Assembly: GCA_001247695.2 (NCBI GenBank)
Contig: LGRX02010061.1
Location: 39,574 to 96,609, forward strand
DNA: 57,036 nucleotides
Source: Cymbomonas tetramitiformis
Taxonomy: Eukaryota; Chlorophyta; Pyramimonadophyceae; Pyramimonadales; Pyramimonadaceae
Direction of reading: 5' to 3'
The position numbers and the translations under genes are program-made. Below the pieces are notes generated by a model. The model ran no database searches, was not told the DNA's origin, and saw only the letters and a list, made by a program, of their open reading frames with translations. Of the stretch, positions 24,230 to 34,000 are shown in pieces (positions within the stretch are counted from its first letter, which is position 1; each line of letters opens with the position of its first letter).

Positions 24230-24887
24230 TTCCGGAGTAATTGGTGCCCAACGCTTGGTGTCTGAAACCAGAGTCAGTGGTATATATGTACTCTTGAATA
24301 AAGTGAGAAGAGGAGGGGATATCGCCATTTCGATCAGAAATTCAATTGTGTCACAGGCATCGATATTTATAATTAAAAATTAAATACGCATATATTAACC
24401 TTACGAAATATCACGAGTAATGCATATGCATTATGCTATCATCATGTTCCATCATCGATAGTGCCATTCGTGCATCAGCTTGCATGTTTGCATGATGTAT
24501 GCATGTTGGCCATGCATCCACAAGACCTGCAATGCAATCGCAGGAGTCGAGCATTCGCGAAGAATTTTTCATGCGTACATACATCGATAATATACCATGC
24601 CGTGCATGCATGATGTATAATCGATATCGAACATGTGCATATATGCATACTCAATTAAATATAAGTATACTTATATTGGATATCGATTATATATCATGTG
24701 CCGCATCCAAAGATATTGCATGAGCATTACAATATTGATCATCTACCATGCGGGTATATATATATATATACATATATACATATATACATTATATACATAT
24801 ATAATTAGCTGGCTGGCCCCAAATCTCCGGTTTTCTTAAAGGTGAGTGATTACTGTATTCACGAAAGTATCGCATCATAAAAAAGAG

Positions 24888-25195
24888 CTATTTGGGTTTG
24901 GGGTTTCGTGTACCCAAACCCAAACATGCCAAACATGCCAAACAGTAAAGGTCTTCCTGTGCTTTCTAGCACACGAAAACTTGCACTAATACTCACAACC
25001 TATATATCTTAAACTTCCATGGAGCTCAAGGTCAGGGATAACTTGTGCGGGAAACGGTCACTTCATTTCATTGGCAGATTTATTGGGTTTGGTTCCGAGT
25101 GTACCCAAACCTAATACATGCCAAACTGAAAAACACTTCCCGTGCGTTCTAGCGCACGAAACTTTTCACAAATACTGCCAGGATATATATATGCT
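24888..25195. repeat. Two diverged direct copies of a hairpin-forming block
   Basis: Each copy begins with TGGGTTTGG facing a nearby CCAAACC, then CATGCCAAAC, then a second hairpin (TGTGCTTTCTAGCACACGAA in the first copy, GTGCGTTCTAGCGCACGAA in the second). The copies start near 24888 and 25079. Arm substitutions in the second hairpin are compensated (TGTGC/GCACA versus GTGCG/CGCAC). Confidence 0.65.
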
Positions 25196-25334
25196 GCCAG
25201 GTAGCAGATTCATGTAGCACAACGAGAAGATAATTGAAGCAAAGAGAGATTGTTTTAAGTTTATACTATGTGTCGTTACCTTAACTTTTGGCACATAGCA
25301 CTTATAACAAGACACGTCTCATGCTATATATATA

Positions 25335-26765
25335 TATATATATATACTCGCGTGCCATGATCGCGTGCCCACTGCGGCACCTTCAGATGCCCACCTTCGG
25401 CCGCAAGCTGACATGTGAAGGCATCCCACGGGCAGCCATGCTGCACCCACTGCAGCACCTCCAGATAGATGCCCACCTTCCGCCGCATACTCACATGTGA
25501 AGGCGTGCCAAGGGCAGCCATGCTCGCGCGCCCACTACTGCAACACCTCCAGATGTCCATATCACGCCGTAGAGTGAGGGAGACATGTGACGGCGACCCA
25601 TGGGCAGCCATGCTCGCGCACCCACCGCAGCAATTCCAGATGTCCACCTCTCGGTGATACCTCACATGTGAAGCCTGTCCCACGGGCAGCCATGCTCGCG
25701 CGGCCACTGCAGCACCTCCAGATGCCCACCTACCACCTTCGCCGCATACTAACATGTGCGGGCGTCCCACGTGTGTGCCATGCTCGCGCGCCCACCGCAT
25801 CACCTCCAGATGCCCAACTTCTGCCGCATGCCAGCAAGTGTTGGCGTCTCACCGGCAGCCATGCTCGCGCGCCCACTGCAGCACCTCCAGATGCCCACCT
25901 CCCGCCGCATATTGACATGTGCGGGCGTGTCACGGGCAGCCATGCATGCTCGCGCGCCCACTGCAGCACCTCCAGATGCCCACCTTCCGCCGCCTACTCA
26001 CATGTGCGGGCGTCCCGCGGGCAGCCATGCTCGCGCGCCCACTGCAGCACCTCCAGATGCCCACCTCCCGCCGCACCATGACATGTGCTGGCGTCCCACG
26101 GGCAGCCATGCTCGCGCGCCCACTGCAGCACCTCCAGATGCCCACCTCCCGCCGCATATTGACATGTGCGGGCGTGTCACGGGCAGCCATGCATGCTCGC
26201 GCGCCCACTGCAGCACCTCCAGATGCCCACCTTCCGCCGCCTACTCACATGTGCGGGCGTCCCGCGGGCAGCCATGCTCGCGCGCCCACTGCAGCACCTC
26301 CAGATGCCCACCTTCCGCCGCATACTGACATGTGCGGGCGTTCCACGGGCAGCCATGCTCGCGCGCCCACTGCAGCACCTTTAGATGCCCACCTCTCGCC
26401 GCACATTGACATGTGCGGGCGTTCCACGGGCAGCCATGCTCGCGTGCCCACTGCAGTACATCTAGATGCCCTCTGCGTGCCGCTTGCTCACATGCTATTC
26501 GCTTGTACATGCGATATGCGCGCAGGTCAAGCGAAGATGCCATTGCCTTGAACGCCCATTCTGCGAGAGAGACGCTTTCAAGTACTCTGCTGATTTGTAT
26601 GGGCATAATGCCGAGGTCAGCGAGTGCCACACGCATGCCAATGCACGTCTGCCGCAAGAGTTGACGGTCGGTCCTATCTAAGTTCGGCAAAATGTTATAC
26701 GTCCAGCATCCACCTTTACCTAGCCCGCCATCCAGCGAACAGAGTTCGGAGAGAATATCACCCAT
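25335..26765 (-). pseudogene. Ankyrin-repeat protein pseudogene with an F-box-like N-terminus
   Basis: From the Met at 26765 the frame reads MGDILSEL, then an F-box-like NILPNLDRTDRQLLRQTCIG, then ankyrin-type units of 27 residues (for example GGHLKVLQWAREHGCPWNA). Some 13-14 units of 81 bp can be followed at DNA level down to about 25335. The frame is broken: an in-frame TAG replaces the usual Tyr codon at about 26240, and ATGC-type 4-bp insertions shift the frame; both are duplicated in a second block. The open frame extending upstream to 26984 runs into a MITE, so I start at 26765. Such arrays are typical of algal and giant-virus ankyrin families; origin is unproven. Confidence 0.8.
25860..26281. 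repeat. Recent segmental duplication inside the ankyrin array
   Basis: About 175 bp at 25860-26035 recurs nearly identically at 26106-26281. Both copies carry the same GCAT insertion (CAGCCATGCATGCTCGCG) and the same TAG-generating variant, so the array expanded after the coding frame was lost. Confidence 0.85.
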
Positions 26766-26826
26766 ATTGAATATCGGGAACCACCGTCGCAAATTGTGTA
26801 AAACAAATAGAAGTGACTGTACCCCC

Positions 26827-27032
26827 GCGATCGTTAGGGGTGCCCAACTAAAGTTGAGCCGTCCAATGTTTTTAGATCGGGAACATCGGAAGGTCCGAAG
26901 AGATTTCTGGGGATCGACAAAGGAATGCATCGTATTTTGATCTCTGGAATCGCACATGGACTGTCGGATTCGGAAAATTGTCACTGTTCAAAATAAACGG
27001 ACCAGTTTAAGTTGTGCAGCTCTAGCGATCGT
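26827..27032. mobile_element. hAT-type MITE, 190 bp, with 8-bp target duplication
   Basis: GCGATCGT at 26827-26834 and 27025-27032 flanks an element at 26835-27024. The left end TAGGGGTGCCCAACTAAAG matches the reverse complement of the right end TAGAGCTGCACAACTTAAA, a typical hAT terminus. The interior (for example CGGACCTTCCGATGT on the minus strand) is homologous to the MITE at 14312-14499. Confidence 0.85.
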
Positions 27033-27202
27033 CAACCCGATTAACGAAACGCCACGTATTCTCGCACAGCGTAACAGTTGATATACGTTGGGTTTCAGGT
27101 ATACGAAAAATAAAAATATTTAATACGCACTGAAGGTGCATATGTGTAATTGTATTATATTCATAAATAATAGCGGACGGGTCAATATATCATATATAGG
27201 TA

Positions 27203-27227
27203 ATGACGTGTCTCAGTGACACGTCAT
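27203..27227. repeat. Perfect 10-bp-arm palindrome
   Basis: ATGACGTGTC, then TCAGT, then GACACGTCAT. It contains ACGT cores like those bound by bZIP proteins; whether it is functional is unknown. Confidence 0.6.
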
Positions 27228-27232
27228 TTTGA

Positions 27233-28597
27233 TTCTCAATCCTGCAATACCCGTACACGCGAGGCATGACCGCCTGCGCCTGCGCCTCGTCGTCGCGCGT
27301 TGCTACTCCCATAAGAGCAGCGTGTCCACGAAGGACATAAATGGATCCGGTTGCTCGCTGCGCACCTCGTCTTAAAGGCCTTTGTGTCGCTTGACGGAGC
27401 CTCGTCAAACCAGGCGGGCTTGCCTGGGTTTACAAGGGCAGCCCCGACCGCGACCGTGCCATCAGCGGTCGTCGTCCTTTCAATTTTTCCTCCAACTAAT
27501 TTTTACCTACGATATACATCCTCCTAAGAACGAACGAACGATTTATTCATTATTATTATTTGCATTTATTTATTTATTACTATTATTATTTATAAAGTTA
27601 TATTTATATAAATCTATTATTATTTATAAATGTATGCAGTACGAGAGTGCAGTGTGGCACGGCGGGCCCCGAAACGCATATAAGGCGAGGCTCGCGCGGA
27701 GGTTTCTTTTCGGAATGACAGGTCTTCAGGTAGGCGATTAACTCCTATGCTGGCATGACATATTTGGAGCAAATCTACGGGGTTTGGGTGAGGGGGTCTG
27801 ACACCCCCCTATGCAGAGGTAAATGGGGTACCCTTCGGGAATATTTTGGCCAACCCTAACGCCCCATAAATAGGTTTTATGCCATGCACATTTGGACCCT
27901 AAAAGTCCAATTTCGGGGTCACCTAAGGGCAAAATGTGTGTCTGTGTGTCGCATTTTGTTTTGTAAATGGGGGGCTATAACCAGGGCTATACATAAGGAG
28001 CAGAGATATTGGCATACGTGACATGTGCTACCAGTTGCGATCACGGGGACTGGGCGGGGGGCTTAAGTATGGCTACGAGTTGAATATATTTCGTCGAAAA
28101 GGGGAGGGGGGTGACGCAGACAGGACAATGCAGTTCGGACGGCCTGAAGTGCGGTAGTACGCAATATGTTTGCATTGCTTTCGGCGACCTTTGGTAATAA
28201 CCCTCCACACAAGCCAACCTTGACACGGGCTACTCGCGCAGTCTATGCAAGTCCCCAAGCCACCCCCTCCCCCGCTCAGTCCCTCCTCGACTGATATCGG
28301 TGTCATACCGGTGTGCATTCTACACCCCACCCCACTCTGTAGCGTGCATGCACCCGTCATTGCGATTGGCGTACTACTATAGATGATTAACACATTGTTA
28401 TAGGCTACCTTGGAGAAATTAAACGCTAGCGACTTTACCATATTTCTGCAAGTGCGGTATTATGGTACGACAGTACCCTGATACCTAGTGTACGCTGCCT
28501 TCAAGCGTTGCACACCAAGTGCCGAACTAAGGTCGGCTTGTATCGCCGAGTCGAGAACTCTAAATCGGTCTATTTGTTCCAAAGTTGATAGCGCTAT
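27233..28597. other. No recognised gene
   Basis: Mixed sequence with a TTATT-rich tract at about 27540-27630. Short open frames on both strands have no recognisable domain. Confidence 0.5.
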
Positions 28598-28635
28598 TCA
28601 GTAACAAATGGGTTGAAATATATGCATAATCTTAC

Positions 28636-29743
28636 TATTGAGGCCGTTGACGTGAAGTGAGTTGATGGTGGTGGTATTTCCCTCAGCGGCGTGTGGTAGA
28701 GCTGCCCACGGTTCCATATCGTGGCCAATTTGATTATTGAACTGCGCAACGTGTTTATTTGTAATGCTTTGGGCGACGTATTCGTCAAATAAAAATAACG
28801 TAATTTGAAATTCTTTTGGACACGACACCTTCGCGCAAGCCTTAACTTTAAATGTGTTTCCACTTTCGCTAACCACTTTGGTGAGGTCTCGCCAAAGTGG
28901 GTCACAAGTCATGAGTAATCATGCGACGATCCGATGTAAACAATGCATATGAAACATGCAGTATATACGCAGGAATCAAACAGGAGTGAATAGCGAATTT
29001 GGTTACACCACTGGAATGGTGTACAGCGCTAGTGCGTTGTGGTAGACCACAGTTGCGCATTTCAAAGGCCAGCTTTGTACCAGGAGGTATTTGAACTGCC
29101 TGCCTGTCATGCATCATCTGATCGAATATGACCCAATGCTGCAATTAGGCGGGAAATTGGCAGTGGGATGAGATCAGAATGTTAGATGTCGAATTGAGAC
29201 TGAGATCAGAATAACGTACAAGACTCCGGTAGGAAGATTGGTATAAAGGAGCCGATAAGCATGGCGGCTCGGCAGTTTCCGTTTCCAGTACATTTGAGTT
29301 AGCAGCTCCTTAATCCCATTCCAGTGCCAGACCGGAGTGTTAGCACAGTGCCAGACCGGAGAGTTAGCACACCCCCACTTACCTTTACATTCCGTATACC
29401 TTATACTGATCTCTATATCGTCTCTCTCTTGTTTATGTGATAATGCTGCTGTGCATATATCACCGATGTACTGTATGATAACTATTTCGACATCACCGAT
29501 TCGTTCGTCGTGATCGAATATAATATCCGATTGACATATGCTCACATATAATATGCAACCCCGGGACAAGCTTGTACCGTTGAGTGAAGACAAACATTGG
29601 CATTCGCGGCGAGGCTGCGTGGAGGAAATTGATTCATTCTGTCTGCTAGATGGTACATGTGTTACAGCATAGCCAAGCCGTTGGTATACGCCAGTTGATT
29701 TTACGTGATTATTTGGTACCGGCTGGCCTATCTCGAGATACAC
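28636..29743 (-). CDS. Candidate exons of an unidentified minus-strand gene
   Basis: 28636-28912 reads DPLWRDLTKVVSESGNTFKV and continues protein-like to a good GTAAGA donor. Upstream frames at 28902-29144 (PPGTKLAFEMRNCGLPQR) and 29174-29743 (SDIIFDHDERIGDVEIVIIQ, then EISIRYTECKGKWGC) also look coding. I could not join them in phase, and no family is recognised. Confidence 0.3.
29308..29371. repeat. 25-bp tandem duplication
   Basis: AGTGCCAGACCGGAGTGTTA and the bases following it are repeated immediately with one change, within the candidate exon at 29174-29743. Confidence 0.75.
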
Positions 29744-31087
29744 CGAACGTAATCGTTATGTATGGGATATGGTATCATTGAAGGCTCTGGCCGAATAAGC
29801 GTGCATGGATCAAACCTAGAGTCTAAAACCTACATGATGTCTAATGGACCGACTCGGATAGCTTGGTGTAGTGTAGGTTTGGGATGTACGTCACGGGATG
29901 CGCCCGTTTACGGACCCAAGCTCTGATGACACGGCAGTCTGAGTGGAGGCGGCCTGCGTGCATCGAGACTCTCGGGGGGTCTGCCACTAGATCCTAGTAC
30001 ACCTCAGGAAAGGGCGGGCGATGCAATGTCAAGGCACACAGTTAAACCCAACATGCACTGCTGACTGATGTTTCCCCTCTGTAACTGCATTTCAACTTTC
30101 AAGGTGTCTTTTCTTGCGTCTATTTGTGTTTGGGTATGGGCAAACAATCACCGATACCGGGACCATACTGGGATAAATTTAAACCGATGAACAGCATTCG
30201 CATTCCTATTATATTTTGTAAACGCTATCCGATATTTTTGGCGTTGTTCCCCTCAATTCGGTCCTAATTGTTTATGGTGTTATTCCCCACATTTCTGTCT
30301 TAATGTGGGCGAATCGAATAACACTGGGAAAACAAAAATTGCTTCTCTGCATTCAGCCTTACTGGCAAACCCATTATAACCTCAGTTGTAAGTGATTGTG
30401 AGTTAGCACTGCATGCCCATTAGATATACTTATGAAATGAACGAATACGTTCTCATCCACTGCATTGGCCGGTCGCGGTGTCTTCAGGTAAGAGGCTTGG
30501 GTCACTAGAAATTATACGTGTCTAAGGTGACAGGGATGGGGCGTGAGGGCTTTATTCTAGGTCGGGCAGTTCATAACATCCTTCATAGAAATCAGTGGGG
30601 AGCGTCATGTTGAGGCTTGTAGGTATGCAATGAGGTGCATCGTGAAGGGCTGGCTGGGGGGGGATCGGTAGGCAGAAGGGGCTGTCAAGAGAGTGTGTCA
30701 ATCAGTTGGCAGGCCATACTACGGCACTACACACGTTAATGCCGTTGTAGCAAGAAATGTACAAATAGACGCCACTGTCAGAACCATCAATTCATTGGGC
30801 AAAGTTCCGGTTTTTAACACAATTGCGGAAATAGCATCGTGATTCTTACTACTTGAATGTCCACTGATAGAAAACAGTACCGGATAGGATAGCCATCATG
30901 CAGGCAGCAACCAACCTGAATTTTCAGCGACGGACAGGCTGAGGTATTCCTCGTAGTTATGCAGCACATTGCATATGTCGCAGCATAATAACAGAATGCT
31001 TCATTACTGAGTTGCACACATCCAGCTCGTATGTAGAGCTGGAAAATATGCATACTCCCATATAAATTGGCACAGTGCTTCGGAGAT
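29744..31087. other. Intergenic stretch downstream of the arylsulfotransferase gene
   Basis: No gene or repeat family was recognised. A G-run of nine lies at about 30655-30663. Confidence 0.5.
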
Positions 31088-34000
31088 CTACATACATATG
31101 TCATATAAGGTAGGTATCATTTGGTCACTCTGAAAATGGTGTCCGAAACCCTCATAACCATGGGGATACCGTTGTGCACGGAAAAGCATGGTTCTCAGTG
31201 TGTCGTTGCCCTTGAATTGCCACACCACATTGCCATCATCATCCACCTCTTGAAGAACAAATCCACCATCGGCTGATTTTTGTGCGCCAATGGTGATCAG
31301 AGTGTTCCCATTGGGCAGCCGGTGTGCTCCACCATATCTGCAAGCGCATACGAACCATACAAAGCATCATTGCATACTCCACAGACTTCAATCCCACCCA
31401 AGTTGGCAATACACTGAAAGGGCCCACCTCGAGATCTGGCCAGAACATTTTGTGAAAAATGTGTCAGCAACGATGCATCCGAGGGACCATGCAAATTGAT
31501 GGCATCTACCTTCGTGCCACCTCTTCCCAATTAACTCTGCCTGCTTTGGTTGATACAAATGTGTCTGTGTGTGTCATATACCGCGCATCGTCGTGGCTCC
31601 AGGAACACGGGCAGGTACAAATGCTCCTGCAACATGTGCTGTGTGGGGTGGCTCCAGCAACAAAAGGTGGGGGAAAGTGCTCCAGCAACATGTGATGCAT
31701 GCGTGTCTGTCATATGTCGTGCAGGGTGGTGGCTCCAGCAACACGGGCCAGGTGACAGTGCTCCAGCAACATGTGATGCATGCGTGTCTGTCATATGTCG
31801 TGCAGGGTGGTGGCTCCAGGAACACGGGCCAGGTAACAGTGCTCCAGCAACATGTGATGCATACGTGTCTGCCATATGTCGTGCAGGGTGGTGGCTCCAG
31901 CAACACGGGCCAGGTAACAGTGCTCCAGCAACATGTGATGCATACGTGTCTGCCATATGTCGTGCAGGATGGTGGCTCCGGGAACAAGGGCCAGGAGACA
32001 GTGCTCCAGCAACATGCGGTATCTGTGCTCTGCTGAAATGGGCTAATGCTGCTCCCTATTTGCGAACCGAAGCAATACGGAGTCGACCATACCTGCACGA
32101 GTCTCCTTGGTACACTGTGCGGCAAAACATACAGGATGCATCCCAGCGCTTGGTACAGTTAAGGCCCCTCCAGAACATGGGCAGGGTGCAGTGCGCGAAT
32201 GTGAGGTGCAGAGAAACTCACCGTGGAGTGAAGTACGGGCTGGTATAGTTCCAGACTGTTGGCATCGTCTGCTCAGGTGAGGCACAGCTCGTGGGCAGTG
32301 TGTAGCTCGACGGGAGCTGAAACTCCAAGACCTCCGAGTGCGCTGTCTTGGTCGTGATATTCTGATCCCAGCCGGGGCAATGATTGCCTCCACACTGCCA
32401 GTGCATACTGCAGTTCGACATGTCGGTACCCGTCTCGTAGTTGTTGTTGAAGATCAGCACTTTGCCTTCGTTGCCGTCGTAAGTTGCTTGTCCCACACTG
32501 CCGTGCACCCCACCTCATGCCATATCAGGTCTCCGTGCACCCCACCTCATGCCATATCAGGTCTCCGTGCACCCCACCTCAAGCCATATCAGATCTCCGC
32601 GGTGGTCTCCACCCCGCGCCATATCGGGTCTCCTGCACCCCACCTCATGCCATATCAGGTCTCCGAGCACCCCACCTCATGCCATATCAGGTCTCCGTGC
32701 ACCACCTCATGCTATAATATCTCCGGGCAACTCTGACCTCATGCCATATCAGGTCTCCAAAGGCACCCCACCTCATGCCATATCAGGTCTCCGTGCCCCC
32801 ACCTCATGCCATATCAGGTCTCCCGTGCACCCCACCTCATGCCATATCAGGTTCCGTGCCCCCCACCTCATGCCATATCAGGCCCTCCGTGCACCCCACC
32901 TCATGCCATATCAGGTCTCCGTGCACCCCACCTCATGCCATATCAGGGTCTCCGAGCACTCCACCATGCCATATCAGGTCTCCGTGTACCCCACCTCATG
33001 CCATATCAGGTTCCTCGTGCACCCGACCTCATGCCATATCAGGTTCCCGTGCACCCCACCTCATGCCATCAGGTCTCCCGTGCCCCCCACCTCATGCCAT
33101 ATCATGGGGTCTCCGTGCACCCCACCTCGGCTGCCATATCAGGTCTCCGTGCCCCACCTCATGCCATATCACCTCCGTGCACCCCACCTCGGGAGCTGGG
33201 AGCACTGGCCTGTGCCCCCCACCTCATGCATAATATCACCAGGGCTCCCGTGCACCCCACCTCATGCCATATCAGATCTTCCGTGCTCTCACCCCTTCAT
33301 GCCATATCTGAGTCTCCTGGGCACCCACCTGGTGCCATGACGAGTTCTCCGTGCCCCCACCTCATGCCATATCAGGTCTCCGTGCACCCCACCTCATGCC
33401 ATATCAGGTCTCCGTGCACGTGCTGCCAGGAGCCTGCATCTCGAGAGGTACAGAGGGCGGCCCACGCACACCCAAGTGGCCGCGGGAGTGCTGCGCTCTC
33501 TGCTGCGTTCCGCTCTGACCATCCAAACTTAGGGGCCGATGGCAGACCAAAGAACAGCGATCCGATTCCATCACCGCTGATTCCACTAACCGCAGCATTG
33601 CAGCAGCACATTCTCAGGGGGGCGTGACTTTAGGCAGAAGCTCAGGAAGCCTCTGCAGTACGCAGCAATAGGCGTCTAAGAGTAATGGCAGAGAAGGCAA
33701 CACCGCCTGCGCTCGATGGCTCCTCGCGGGCAGGAGCCAAAGCTGGGCCATGCCAGCGAGACGCTTTGCGCTACCCTGATTTGGGGGCAGCCTGCATCCA
33801 GTGGATCAATCAGAGATTTTAGGCATACCGGAAAAGGGTCTGTGCGTTCTCGTTGCATCCATACGCCGAAGGGTTGCCGAAGCGGTATTTCAGATTGCCG
33901 GCAGTTCCGGTCTCCTGCGGGGGACGTGGGGAACACCGCTCAGCTCACAAGTGCTCAGGCTCACAAATGCTCAGGCGTGACACCACCCGTCATTCATATG

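Noticed and set aside
31550..32248. 232-codon plus-strand ORF rich in GWWLQ-type repeats
   Set aside because: Generated by the 81-bp minisatellite within an ASST intron on the opposite strand.
32503..33425. CRISPR array
   Set aside because: Units are contiguous 32-bp tandem copies without unique spacers, in a eukaryotic intron.
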